From: Asterochloris sp. CNOR1
Lineage: Eukaryota; Chlorophyta; Trebouxiophyceae; Trebouxiales; Trebouxiaceae
Assembly (NCBI GenBank): GCA_963969365.1
Contig: OZ017749.1
Span: 1,302,001 to 1,366,000 of the forward strand
Length of the DNA: 64,000 bases
Direction: 5' to 3'
In this document: positions 46,961-57,100 of the stretch, piece by piece
How positions within the stretch are numbered: position 1 is the first letter of the stretch
Layout: every line of letters starts with the position of its first letter
Translations under genes and position numbers: made by a program
The notes under the pieces: generated by a model
Database searches by the model: none
Seen by the model: the letters and a program-made list of their open reading frames with translations, nothing else
What the model was told of the DNA's origin: nothing

Positions 46961-47614
46961 GACTCTGTCAATGATGTGACTCCTGAGCCAGTAGCTGCAC
47001 CATGGGAGATATGGGTGACTGTTTGCATTGACAGGCAATAAGAGCTAAAAGGATTGTTGGGTTAAAAATCTGCAGATGACGAGCTCACTTGACCAGGAAG
47101 GTATGTGACTGCTCTAAATGGGAGCAGTGCTCTGCCAGCCATGTCGCCGCATGCTCCTTGCTGCAAGCACCTTGCCAGACAGGCGCGTGCGCTCAGCGAG
47201 CTTTTTGGGAATGATCATCTGCTGGCGCAGTTGCCTCACCATTCAACAGTGCTGCAACCAGAAGCACTGGCCCAAGCAGCCAGCGCATCCGCAGTCTAGT
47301 TTGTGTCATTTGGTGACTCTGACACTGTACATCAGTGCACCATCAATGAAGCTTTCATGGACCACAAGAGAGAGGAAGAGACCTGAACATTGAGTCCGCG
47401 GGCCACTGGCGGCCAGTCTCGAAAATCGGCCCGTGGGACTCATCATTCGTAAGCTACTGTCGACAGCGACATAGCTCAGAAAGGACGACGGGATGGTAGG
47501 GGACTTGCTTGAGGCTGGCTCAAAGCAACATTGCAAATGTAACGCCTGGGAGCTTCCAACATGCTTCCCCCAAAACTTAATGCGAGTGGGATATATATAT
47601 GTTCAGGATTCTGG

Positions 47615-49004
47615 TCAATGAGAGAGAATGGATTTAAAGTCCGGGGGCCACAATGAACGGGCATGGGACTGACAATTCATGTGACCATGGCGAAACTTGC
47701 ACTGATTGATGCATAAGCAGCGCTGCACGCACATACTTAGCAAGCAAAATTTGGGGGGATGGTCATCAAAGAGGTCTGTCAGAATCTGTCCTGGCGTCTG
47801 GAATAGGTGGCTGTGGGCGTTGCGCAGGTCATCGAGCTGGGGACAGTGCAGCAAGATGTGTTGCTCGTCTTCTATGGCGGTTGCTGATGTGCAGAGGCGG
47901 CAAGTCCTCTCGTGTCTGGCTTCTGATGTGTAGCGGCCTGTCTCAACTCTCAGCCTGTGGCTGCTGCAGCGGATCTGGGCCATTGATTTGCGCAGTATGT
48001 AGCCTCTGATCTGCTGGATGTAAGGTTGCATGGTGTACGCTGCGCTGAAGCCGCGCATCTGCTTGTACGTTGCCACGGTGCTGTCTGAGTTCTCCGCAAA
48101 GAGCCGTTCATGGCGCTCTGTGCTGGGGGCGCTGGCAGGCCTCCTGCGGGCCTGCAAGGCAGCAAATTCAGCAGGGGTACGCAGGAGCCTAAGGTTTTCC
48201 ACATTGGGTGTGCCGTCAAACATCGCCCAGAACAGTGGGTTGTCAGATGCAGTGCGAGTGACATTGCAAATGCGCAACCTGAACTTGTCAACTTGTTTTT
48301 GCCAATGCACAGCAAGCGGGTATCTGCCAAACTCAGCCAGGGCAATCAAGTGTTGCGTGGTGCGTTTCACTCCCAGCAGGCCACGTAAGAACTGGAGGTG
48401 GACGCCTTCCAGCACTTTGGTGACTGTGCTGCTGGCATCATGGTGCCAGAACCACACCTCACAGCCATAGCTGAGGATGGGCAGCACCAATGCATTGCAC
48501 AAGTTGCACATGCGCTGGGGGTGCACATAACCAAGCTGGAAGCATCTGCGGCGCATGGCATGCATGCCTTTGCGTGCAGAAGCTGCAGGACTCCCCAGAG
48601 CAAGGCGGAAGTCCCGTTGCGAGGCATGTAGCAAGTGGCAAAGGCAATATGCTCTGTACAACCGCGCCATGCGGCTCAATGTGCAGCCAAATGTACGTCC
48701 CGTCATCTGCAGCTTTCCAAAATTTAGCATGGTCAGCAACGCATTGCTTCATGTACACAGCAATGCCACCCCGGGGGCCATTGCGGTTCTGCAGGTGCTG
48801 GGGGCGGTGCACTTCATGACAAACATGGCCTGGCAAGTCATACACAGCATCCCCAGGCACAGTCCAGGTCTCAGTCAAACAAATAAATGTGCAGTCCAAA
48901 GTATGCAGGTCATTCAAAGCATCAGCCTTGTTATAAGCATGGTTGAGCCCGCCATGCATGTTCCAGAGAACACATGAGAGCTCAACGCAGTGACCCCCTT
49001 CTTC
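47615..49004 (-). pseudogene. LINE ORF2 remnant (endonuclease start joined to reverse-transcriptase C-terminus)
   Basis: Directly after the ORF1 TAG the same frame continues without a Met through EEGGHCVELSCVLWNMHGGL into an APE-type endonuclease start (TFICLTETW, then RGGIAVYMKQCVADH). At about 48660-48690 the sense moves to another frame that holds the post-catalytic part of a LINE reverse transcriptase: LYRAYCLCHLLHASQRDF, LPILSYGCEVWFWHHDA, then a zinc-knuckle-like CRLCTSATAIEDEQHILLHC and a Cys/His-rich tail to the stop at 47615. The YADD core and most of the endonuclease are absent, consistent with an internal deletion of 2 kb or more. Confidence 0.75.
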
Positions 49005-50411
49005 CTAGGCCACCCTCTCAGAGCTTTGTGCTTGTGGCACAGGTGATGTCTGGGTTGGAGGCTGCGCCGGTGGCCCCGCCGGCGGTGGCGGCGGGCCAGT
49101 GGGGTGCTGGATAGGCATCCACTGCTTGTTGTTCCACATCACCAGGGCGTCCCCGTGGAAGCACACTGTGTAGCCCTGCTTTTTGAGAGACAGGTATGTC
49201 CCCCACTGCTTCTGCTTGTGCTCGCGTTGCTGCTTTGTGAGGTCTGGCGTGAGGCCCACTCCTTTGTAGCGTGTGCTGTGTCGCAGCTGACTGGCAGCTC
49301 GCAGCACCTTGATGCACTGGGCGGCGTCACCAACCTGCACAAGCACCGGGGAGGCTGGATTCTGGCCAATGACCCTCTTGGCACTCAATATGTCCACTCC
49401 CTTCACCCCCAAATCGCCATGCACAACACCCTCCACAAGCTGCATTAAGCACTGCTCGTTCTCTGCACCCTCAGGAAATCTGTGCAGCAAGAAGTCATGG
49501 GCACGCTCAGGCGCAATTCTTCCATGAGCATCATCAGCCACGCCTGGGCTGCCTCGGCGGGCCTGCTGCCCAGGTATGGCTGTGTGGGTCTCCGCCCCAG
49601 TCCGCTGAGCCTGCTTTGGCTGCTGCCTCTGCAGCTGTTCCATGTCCCGGCCCAGAGCGGCCAGCTGTGTGTTTGCCCTCTCCAAGCTGGCAGCCTGGTC
49701 CTGGTGGCTGCTCCGTTTGGCCACATCGTCGCGTAGCCTGGCGACCTCATGCTTTAGCAGCTGGATCTCAGCACCCTGCTGCTGCTTCAGCAGCTGGATC
49801 TCAGCACCCTGCTGCTGCTTGTCAGCCTGCCGCTGGGCGACAAGCTGGTTGATCTGCTGCTGCTGCTGATTGCTCTGCTGCAGCAGCTGGTTGTTCTGCT
49901 GCAGCAGCTGGGTGACCAGCAGCTGCAGGCTGCTGATCTCCCCTCGGTCATCGCTCGGTGTTGTTGTTGGTGTTGAAAGTTCTGCAGCAGCATCATCAGC
50001 TGGTGCAGCAGGGCTGCTCTGGGTGGAGTTGGGAGCAGGCCATTCACCCTCCTCAACCACACTGGCGCCTGCTTCCTCAACTGCGGCCTCCACAGGCACA
50101 ATGCTCCCCGCTGCAGCCTCAACTACAGTCTCCACATCCACAGTGCTCCCTTCTGCAACATCATGCACTACTGCCATGCTAGGTGCAGCCTGACTGACAG
50201 CGTTTTCATCAATGGTACTCAGCTCAGGAGGGTTCAGTTGCTCGGACGCTGTGGGGGCAGCCGTTTTCGACGCTCGTGGCCTATGCTCTCGAGGCATGGT
50301 CAACGCCTCTGGCGCGGCCTTGCGGCCCGCTCGAGGCGGCATCGCTGCAGGGGCGCCCTCGGAGGGGCCCCCGCTAACTCTGGACGAGGTGCGAGAGCCG
50401 CGGGTGAACAT
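49005..50411 (-). CDS. LINE ORF1 (coiled-coil, RRM-like nucleic-acid-binding protein)
   Basis: 468 codons, uninterrupted. The N-terminal third is Ala/Pro/Glu-rich and likely disordered. A Gln/Leu-rich coiled coil follows (QLLQQNNQLLQQSNQQQQQI and on, about residues 155-275), with an in-line repeat of QQQGAEIQLLK. The C-terminal half has the pattern of L1-type ORF1 proteins (DFLLHRFPEGAENEQCLMQL, then VGDAAQCIKVLRAASQLR), and the end is Pro-rich. ORF1 proteins bind element RNA and act as chaperones. The stop is TAG at 49007-49005, in the same frame as ORF2. Confidence 0.8.
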   Translation of the reverse strand: MFTRGSRTSSRVSGGPSEGAPAAMPPRAGRKAAPEALTMPREHRPRASKTAAPTASEQLNPPELSTIDENAVSQAAPSMAVVHDVAEGSTVDVETVVEAAAGSIVPVEAAVEEAGASVVEEGEWPAPNSTQSSPAAPADDAAAELSTPTTTPSDDRGEISSLQLLVTQLLQQNNQLLQQSNQQQQQINQLVAQRQADKQQQGAEIQLLKQQQGAEIQLLKHEVARLRDDVAKRSSHQDQAASLERANTQLAALGRDMEQLQRQQPKQAQRTGAETHTAIPGQQARRGSPGVADDAHGRIAPERAHDFLLHRFPEGAENEQCLMQLVEGVVHGDLGVKGVDILSAKRVIGQNPASPVLVQVGDAAQCIKVLRAASQLRHSTRYKGVGLTPDLTKQQREHKQKQWGTYLSLKKQGYTVCFHGDALVMWNNKQWMPIQHPTGPPPPPAGPPAQPPTQTSPVPQAQSSERVA

Positions 50412-50514
50412 GTCGCTCTGAGCCAGGCCGGCTTCTCTGCAGCTGCCTGCAGCGCTACGCTGATACGGGCGCTGCTGCAGGGGCTGCCGCTGCCGGGCTC
50501 ATCGCCGCTCCTGA

Positions 50515-50552
50515 GTGTGTGCATTCATAGTGTGTGCATTCATAGTGTGTGC
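50515..50552 (+). repeat. 15-base minisatellite
   Basis: gtgtgtgcattcata occurs twice in full, then a partial third unit. It lies just upstream of the LINE ORF1 start and may be part of its 5' untranslated region. Confidence 0.8.
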
Positions 50553-50627
50553 ACGGCAATGTCAATGACCGAGATTGTGAGGATTTTTTGACCACACGTT
50601 TTGCACTTCGTCATCATGCAAGGGCCT

Positions 50628-51904
50628 CTTCTGTCACCCTTGATCATTGCGTGCGATAAAATGAATGTAGAGTTCATATATCCCAAGAACAGCTTCGAAG
50701 CCAGGCGGTGAGGGTCAGTTTTGCAGTTGCAGGCTTGATGCTAGCTGCTGCGTTTTCCCATGTGGCAGCAGAAATGGTGTGAGCAATGCACTCAGTTCCC
50801 CAGATATGCATGGCCCTTGAGCAAGCATGCTGGTGTGTAGGCCAGGTGCACTCTAGCATCTTCCAGGAACAGAACTGCTCAGTGTATGAGAGCATCAGTG
50901 GATGGTGATGCTTTAAGTGGAGGCCAGTTCTGCAGTAATGTGTGTGATAAGACACAGGCACCTTACCCTAATGCACTGCGCCCAGTCTACCATGCATGCT
51001 GCCCCTTTCCCTAACAGAATGGCCTAATGCTTGAGCTTTCCAGATTTTGCCATGTCGACGAACAATTGTGTGGTGCGCATCACAGGAGTTTCATGTCACA
51101 ATCACTTCTCCTTCGACTGGCAGATGCATGCGACTCACAGAAAGTGCTCCAGCCATTCATACGGGCAGTGATGTATGTTGCACCCTGTCCACCATGGCCC
51201 TTTCAACCAAAACAGTGGTCTGGCTGCGCACAGCCCACTGCAGCCGCTTCAGACCGCCTAGCCTTTCTGTTGCATGCTGACCAGGGACGGTGCTGCCTAC
51301 CTGGTACCACCTGTGCAAGCACTTGACGCAGCCCATGTTGCTCCTTGCAGGTGTAGCAAATGATAAGTCTGCACACAGCTCATCAAAGGCGATCAACCCA
51401 ATCCTCCTTTGGCGCTGTAGGTGGAACAATGGCTGTACCACCAAGCCCGGCCAGCATTGTCCACTTTCCCACCCTGAGTGGTGGCCTTCCACAGACGAGG
51501 AGCACACACGTCTCCCCTTGCTCATCAGTGTCAGCAGCGAATTGCAAACGCACTAGACCATTGCGCACTCATGAGGTGATCACCTGCACTATGTGTTGGA
51601 TTCAAACAAAATGGTGGGATAACAAGCAGCACGTTGGCACCCCTTTTGCAACACCTCTGCTCTGTCTGTCTCAAGCCACAGTCAGCTTGTCCAGAGCCAG
51701 GGCCAAAGACGTCTATGACCAAAAGATGATGGAGGTGCAGTCGTGGCATGCACTGATTGCGGACTGCCCTTGTACAGACTGTGCAAAGCTGAAAGCATCT
51801 GCACTATACAGGTGCCATGCAGCCCTGCACTCAAATGCTGGGTGTTGGACTGTGTGCTTTGAGTAGCCTAACCTCGCACCTTGCATTGCTTGACGTGCAG
51901 CCAC
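50628..51904 (+). repeat. Dispersed duplication A, copy 2 (GT90 5' fragment)
   Basis: Copy of 9880-11194. The signal-peptide exon can still be read (FAVAGLMLAAAFSHVAA) but its ATG has become GTG at about 50708, so this is a dead fragment. At 51904 the match to duplication A ends and the match to duplication B begins with no spacer. Confidence 0.75.
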
Positions 51905-52765
51905 TGGTAGTAAGGAGCCATTGGCAAGCACGCTAGCTAGCCCAATGCAGCCTCAGGGGTGCTGGGCTGTGCCACACGAGACCAGATGGGCAAGGCGAGG
52001 TGCTGTGCCTCTGAGTACTGCTGCCTTGGCCCGCATAGTGAGGCAAGACCCTGATGGGTGACTGCAACTTGCAGAAGGCAAGTGGACTGTCCAAGTGCCA
52101 GCTGAACACTGTGCAGTTTGCGCTTGGCGCCAGATGCTTTGGCCCCAAGCCTGTGCCATAATCTTTTCCCTGCATGTGTGCAGCTGTACCTGTCTCCTGA
52201 GCACGTCAAGCAAGGGGCAGGCGCCAGCACCCCAGAGCCCAACACAGCAGAGCAGTATAGCAGCCTGAGGCAGCGCCGCTCATTACACTCCCACCGCTGC
52301 CAAATGGAGCTTGAGTCCAACCCCAGTGAGTGGCAACACCTCTTAGGTTTCTCCTGCTGCTGCCCACAGACCATTTGGTAGCCACACACATGAGCTGGCA
52401 TGCTTTCAAGGTGTACGTCTTGTACGGTGCAGCAGCTGCTGTATCGTGTCTCTAACAATTCAGGGGCAGGCAGCTACTTTCTTTGAGCTAAGTAAGGCAT
52501 TGCAGCAGTGGAGCGCAATGCAGCAGCCACTTCAGCCGGCCCCGCAATTTCACACGAGCCCTGTACAGCCTCTGTCAGTCCGAGCTTCGCTTTTGGAGCC
52601 AGTTCATGATTCGTTTTGCCTGCACCGCCGTTTCTGGCTGAAGGTTGCCCTGCTGAAGAGCCTGCTGTAAGCCACGGGGAGCCTCTGCAGCAGCAATCAT
52701 GGGAGTGCTACAGTTGAAGAGGAGTGTCAGGGGCAGCGTCGGGCTTGGCAGGCTTCTTGGCAGAT
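51905..52765 (+). repeat. Duplication B, third partial copy
   Basis: Matches 16095-17085 and 42195-43203. It includes the PG-rich-repeat exon with YLSPEHVKQGAGASTPEP (PGP changed to PEP) and its neighbours, all decayed, and ends inside the 3' exon of the armadillo-like gene at the cttcttggcag block. Confidence 0.8.
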
Positions 52766-54091
52766 CTGAGGCAATATTGAATTTGGGTACACCTGCTTGT
52801 AAAAGCTCTCGCCTGCCTTCTGCCGTCCTGCTGAGCTCTTTCATAGTTGAGACAGTCATGGAGAGGACGTCTGCAGCAGACAGACACAGTTGCACCACAG
52901 ATCACCGCGGCACCACCCGCTACTGGATTTTGCTTGGGCACAATACAGGAGCATGCAGAGCAACACGGCAGGCCAGGCCGAGTAATGCCATGCAAGCTTG
53001 GGCATCAATCCCTGAACGGTAAGCCTGATGGAACAGTGTGAAAGCTGGCTCCTCCAGAATAAGCACAAATGTCCTACACCACACTACCAGCATGTCCAGG
53101 CACTGTACCTGCATGGTGGATCGCACACAGCAGATTGCAGGATGCAGGCCTAATGCTGCTACAGCATCTGCTTTTTCTCTCCGCAGAGCAATGAAATGAT
53201 GCCTTCTGGGGGAGGGGGCTGCAAACAAGCACCTGAGTCTGCGTTGGGCTGCTTCAGCATCTTGACCACCTTGAGGGCGGCCCGGCCCTCCAGTAGCTCA
53301 TCCAGGTTGTTATCTGACTCTGCTAGGGACTGAAGGCGATGCAGCGCTGCTTTCTGCACAGGAGTGGCAGCTGTCACAAATTTGGTGTAGCGCAGCTGTC
53401 TGAAGGGAACCTGGCTGTGGTGGTGTAAAGCAGCTGCAACAGGCTTGGTGCAGCACAGCTGCTTGCAGGAGGGCTTGGCAGTGATGGGTTGCAGTGAAAC
53501 TGCTAGAGAGACTCCACAGAGGCAGAGTGATATGCTGGCACTTGTGCATGTCTGCTGCTGGAGCGTCAATGTGGTCCTGCTGAATGTGAGCTGTGCATTC
53601 CTGTGTTTGACATGCTGCAGTTGGCGTCACTGCAGTTGCAGCTGCCCACCTGCATGATGGGCTCTTCTGCTTCCAACAACTGCAGGACCTGAGGGATTGG
53701 ACTGGACCCTGCCGATACACAAAAAGCACGGATGCGGAGTCACTCCGGCAGGACAAGGCCAACGCCCTGAGCTAAGAGCAGAGCAGGACTCACAGACAAT
53801 GGGAATGATCCTGGCAGCTGCCACAATGAGCATGCCAATGGCTACAACATGCATCAGCCGAAGCTGCATGTTTCTTGTGGGGGTGGTGTCTGCATCAGAT
53901 CCAGGCTGTGCACTGAATGATCGCACTGCCAGCCCAGCTGACGGCTTCACACAGTCAGGCTGCAGAGATTGCCAGGGCTGCGTCTGCAGCCAAAGTTGTC
54001 TTGCAGCTGGCAACATGCAAGCATGGCCTTGATGCAGCCTCCACAGGCGCCTCAGGCTTATACCCAAGCTTCGGGCTGCCGTTGAGCTCAT
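52708..54091 (-). CDS. Armadillo-like mitochondrial protein
   Basis: Start at 54091. The first exon (to about 53794) encodes a basic, Leu/Arg-rich presequence (MSSTAARSLGISLRRLWRLH) of mitochondrial type and, near its end, a single membrane helix (MHVVAIGMLIVAAARIIPIV). Next come helical blocks typical of ARM/HEAT repeats: VLQLLEAEEPIMQ (53650-53688), then VPFRQLRYTKFVTAATPVQ and LHRLQSLAESDNNLDELLEG, ALKVVKMLKQP (about 53159-53430), and TFVLILEEPAFTLFHQAYRS (about 52990-53080). Another helix, DVLSMTVSTMKELSRTAEG, precedes the end. I favour a terminal exon ending KKPAKPDAAPDTPLQL before the stop at 52708; another phase stays open to 52575. The exon 1-2 join is not settled. Function unknown. 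Confidence 0.6.
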
Positions 54092-54135
54092 GATAATTAC
54101 CCCTTGGTTGGGAATCTGAAAGCAAATCCTGCAGC
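54092..54135. promoter_or_regulatory. Very short bidirectional promoter / shared leader region
   Basis: Only 44 bases separate the armadillo-gene ATG (54091, minus) and the first in-frame kinase ATG (54136, plus); 89 bases if the kinase starts at the second Met (54181). Both leaders must overlap or be extremely short, or one start is wrong. Confidence 0.4.
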
Positions 54136-57100
54136 ATGCGAAAAAATATAAGTCAAGTTTGCCAGATCGGTCCAGTGACCATGAGGGTGCCTCATGTTAA
54201 TCAGGAGGTGTCATTGCACAGCAAGGACCAGCCATCAGTAGCTCGTGGGGTCAGCAGGACGCTGCTGAAGGACTGGGGTAAGCTTTCAGATGACGAAATT
54301 GAGGTGAGGAAGCTGGCTGCACAACTAGCAAACGATCTGTCCACTCTCATGTACAATCTGGGCCTTGCCTTCAAATAGAAATGGAGAGTGTCACTGCCTG
54401 CCATACAGGTCACAAAGGTGTCTGGGGGCATTACCAATGTGCTGCTTAAGCTGCAGCCAGCAGACTGGTGCCAGCTGGAGCCGGTGCTGTTCAGAATCTT
54501 TGGAGACAAGACAGACCTGCTCATTGACCGGGAGCAGGAGGCGCGAGTCATCTTGCAGCTCAACACAGCAGGCTTTGGCGCTCAGGTGTGGAACAAGCTG
54601 CACACTGCCTCATTGATACTGTTGCTGCTCGCTACTGTGCTCAGCTTGCCCAGATATGATGGTTTAAAGTATCAGTTGGTTCATTATCAACTATCCGCGT
54701 TAGTGGATGCTCAACTTAGAGTCTCACTCAGCTGGCAGGAAAGGCAGTGACAGATGTACATTGGTGTCAGTGCGCTGCCTTGATATGCTGTGGCCGTGAC
54801 AAGTTGCTGCCCTGTGTGTTGTGTTTTGGAAGGAACAATTCTCTGGAGAGCAGAGCTGTGGCCACAGTGCTCTCTTCTGAAGGCCTGCTTGACTGACAAT
54901 GCAGGTGCTGGCCCCCTTGGCCAGTAGCAGACTGAAGGGTATCCTTGACTTGAGAAATGCTGCCCAGCCCAGGCACAACGATGCACTGAGCCCTGCAGGT
55001 GCCAGGCTGCATCAGCAACAGCGCATGTTCCAGGGCGGCAACGGAGAATGGCATGGCAGGCTTTGAGTGCAGGCAACTGCCGAAAAGCAGTGCCTTGCAT
55101 GTGCTGGGCACCTCTGGCAACGGCAGGCCTGAAAGCTGCCTGGCAGAGGCATGCTTCTCTAGACTGAAGGTGCTAGCAACTTTGCGACCAGTGCAAATGG
55201 CCAGACCGCAGCCTGATTCGCACAGCCAGCTGACTCGGCACAGTGTCCTGCAGGTGCTGGGGACATTTGAGAATGGGAGAATTGAGGCCTGGATTCACAT
55301 GCGCCCCTTGAAGCCAGAGGAAATGAGCCAGCCACACTTCAGCAGCCGTATTGCTCAACGGCTGGCGCAGTTTCATGCTGTGAACGTGAAGGAGCCCAGG
55401 GAGCCTGAGCTATTCAAGCTCATTCTGAAGTGGTGGGGCTCTGCAGTTGACTGTCAGAGGGCTGACAGTCCAGGACAGGGTGCTGCCTGCTGGGGCATGT
55501 CGCTGCTGAGTGGGGCCCACCTCTCACAGCCAGACCTGCCCCACATCCTATGATGACATCAGTGCATGCTTCTCTCTGGCTTGTTGGGGACTGGCCCGCC
55601 CACAGCATGGAGGCGGATCTGCAGGAGTCGAGAGAGCCCTCCAAATGCATCCCAGCTCATTCTTAATCAGTCATCTCTTGCAGGCACCTTTTTCTGCTCA
55701 ACCGTTCTGCATTCATGAGGAGCCTGGCTGCAGCCTTCTGCTTAGCAGCAGCTGGCCTATGAGGACAGCCAGATGCCAGCTGCAGTTGCCAGGCACAGGG
55801 CCTGCCTGGCATGAAGTCAGACCTTGGGTTTTACGGGCTCTATGGTGGTTTGCAATTGCTGCAGCGTGCAGCTCGGAGCCAGATTGCCGGGCTCGGCTGT
55901 TGGGTGTTTCTCCCGTTCATGCATGGTGCGGGAGCTGCAGTGTGAGACAGCCAGAGTGAGGCTGCCAGGGACACCTGGGGGCTCCAGGCTGCAGTCATGC
56001 TGCCAGTTCCTCAGTTGCATATTCGCTGCCATGCTGCAGGCTTGGCATGGCAAATGGGCCAGATATGACTGCACCTGCTGCAGACTTGGCACAATGCCAA
56101 ATGCTGCACCACTGCCTGCACTGCTGCAGGCTGGAGATGGCATGGACGCTGCATTATCGGCACAGCCTGAAGCAGGTCGCAGCGGCAAGGGACAAGGCCC
56201 ACTGACTTTCATCATTGCCTGCACTGCTGCAGGCTGGGCATGGCGCGGGAGCTGCATTTTGAGGACAGTCAGAAGCAGGCTGCCATCAGGGCACTGGACC
56301 TGGACGCCATGCAGCACGAGATTGAGCAGATGGAGGCCACCTGCATGCGCCTGGAGTCCCCGGTGGTGTGGAGCCATAATGACCTACTCTCCGGAAATAT
56401 AATGGTCACTGAGCAGGTGAGCGGGTCGCCAGGGGTAAAGTGGCTGCACACCCACTGCGTGGAGCCATTATGGCCTGCACCCTCGCGCGACGTGGTGATA
56501 GAGCGGGCAGCGCTTTGACGGCGTGGATTGGCATAGCTGAGTTCTGTGGCCATGCTTGCCGTCCCCTCCTGCAGCGTGATGGTCACTGGGCAGGCGTGAG
56601 GGGCGGCTGGGGGTGGAACAGCTGCACATGCATGCAGTCTCTCGAGCAGTGGACCCATAACGACCTGCGCTCAGGCAACATGCTGGTCACAGAGCAGGTG
56701 AGGGCAGGGATGGCATGGCTGAACTGGAGGTGTCATGGCACTGAACACCTCCCTGCAACAGGGTGGTCACTGGGTTAGGTAAGGGGGCCAGCTGGGGATG
56801 CATGGCTCCACTTGTTTGGAGTCCCCTGTGGTTTGCAGCCAACAGAATTTGCAGTCCAAGAGGTGAAGGTTGCTGAAGGGGTGATTGTGGAGCCAGGGTC
56901 GTGCATGGGCATGGTAGCTGCACACGCCTGCCCTCCTCGGTGCTGTGGGGCGACAATGAATGGCTGCGATTGCCAGGTAGGTGATGGCTGGGGTACTCTG
57001 GGCTGGGATTACACTAAACCTTGTGCACAGTGTGCTCACTAGGCCATGTGATCGTCACTGAGATCCCAAGGGGCAATGCAATGGGGCTGGGAGCGGTTGC

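Larger units (their letters stand above)
41803..47012 (+). repeat. Segmental duplication B, copy 2 (5.2 kb)
   Basis: Direct duplicate of 15705-20992. It begins inside the region corresponding to an intron of the PG-rich-repeat gene, so the 5' exons were not copied. It ends just after gtagctgcaccatgg, about 0.3 kb before the LINE 3' region. Confidence 0.85.
47300..50510 (-). mobile_element. LINE retrotransposon, internally deleted
   Basis: Non-LTR element on the minus strand: ORF1 with a coiled coil, then an endonuclease start fused to the C-terminal part of a reverse-transcriptase ORF, then about 300 bases of 3' untranslated sequence. Most of the endonuclease and the whole catalytic reverse-transcriptase core are missing, so this copy cannot move by itself. 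The ends are approximate: I see no clear target-site duplication or A-tail. Relationship to the Zepp-type LINEs of trebouxiophytes is a guess. Confidence 0.8.
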
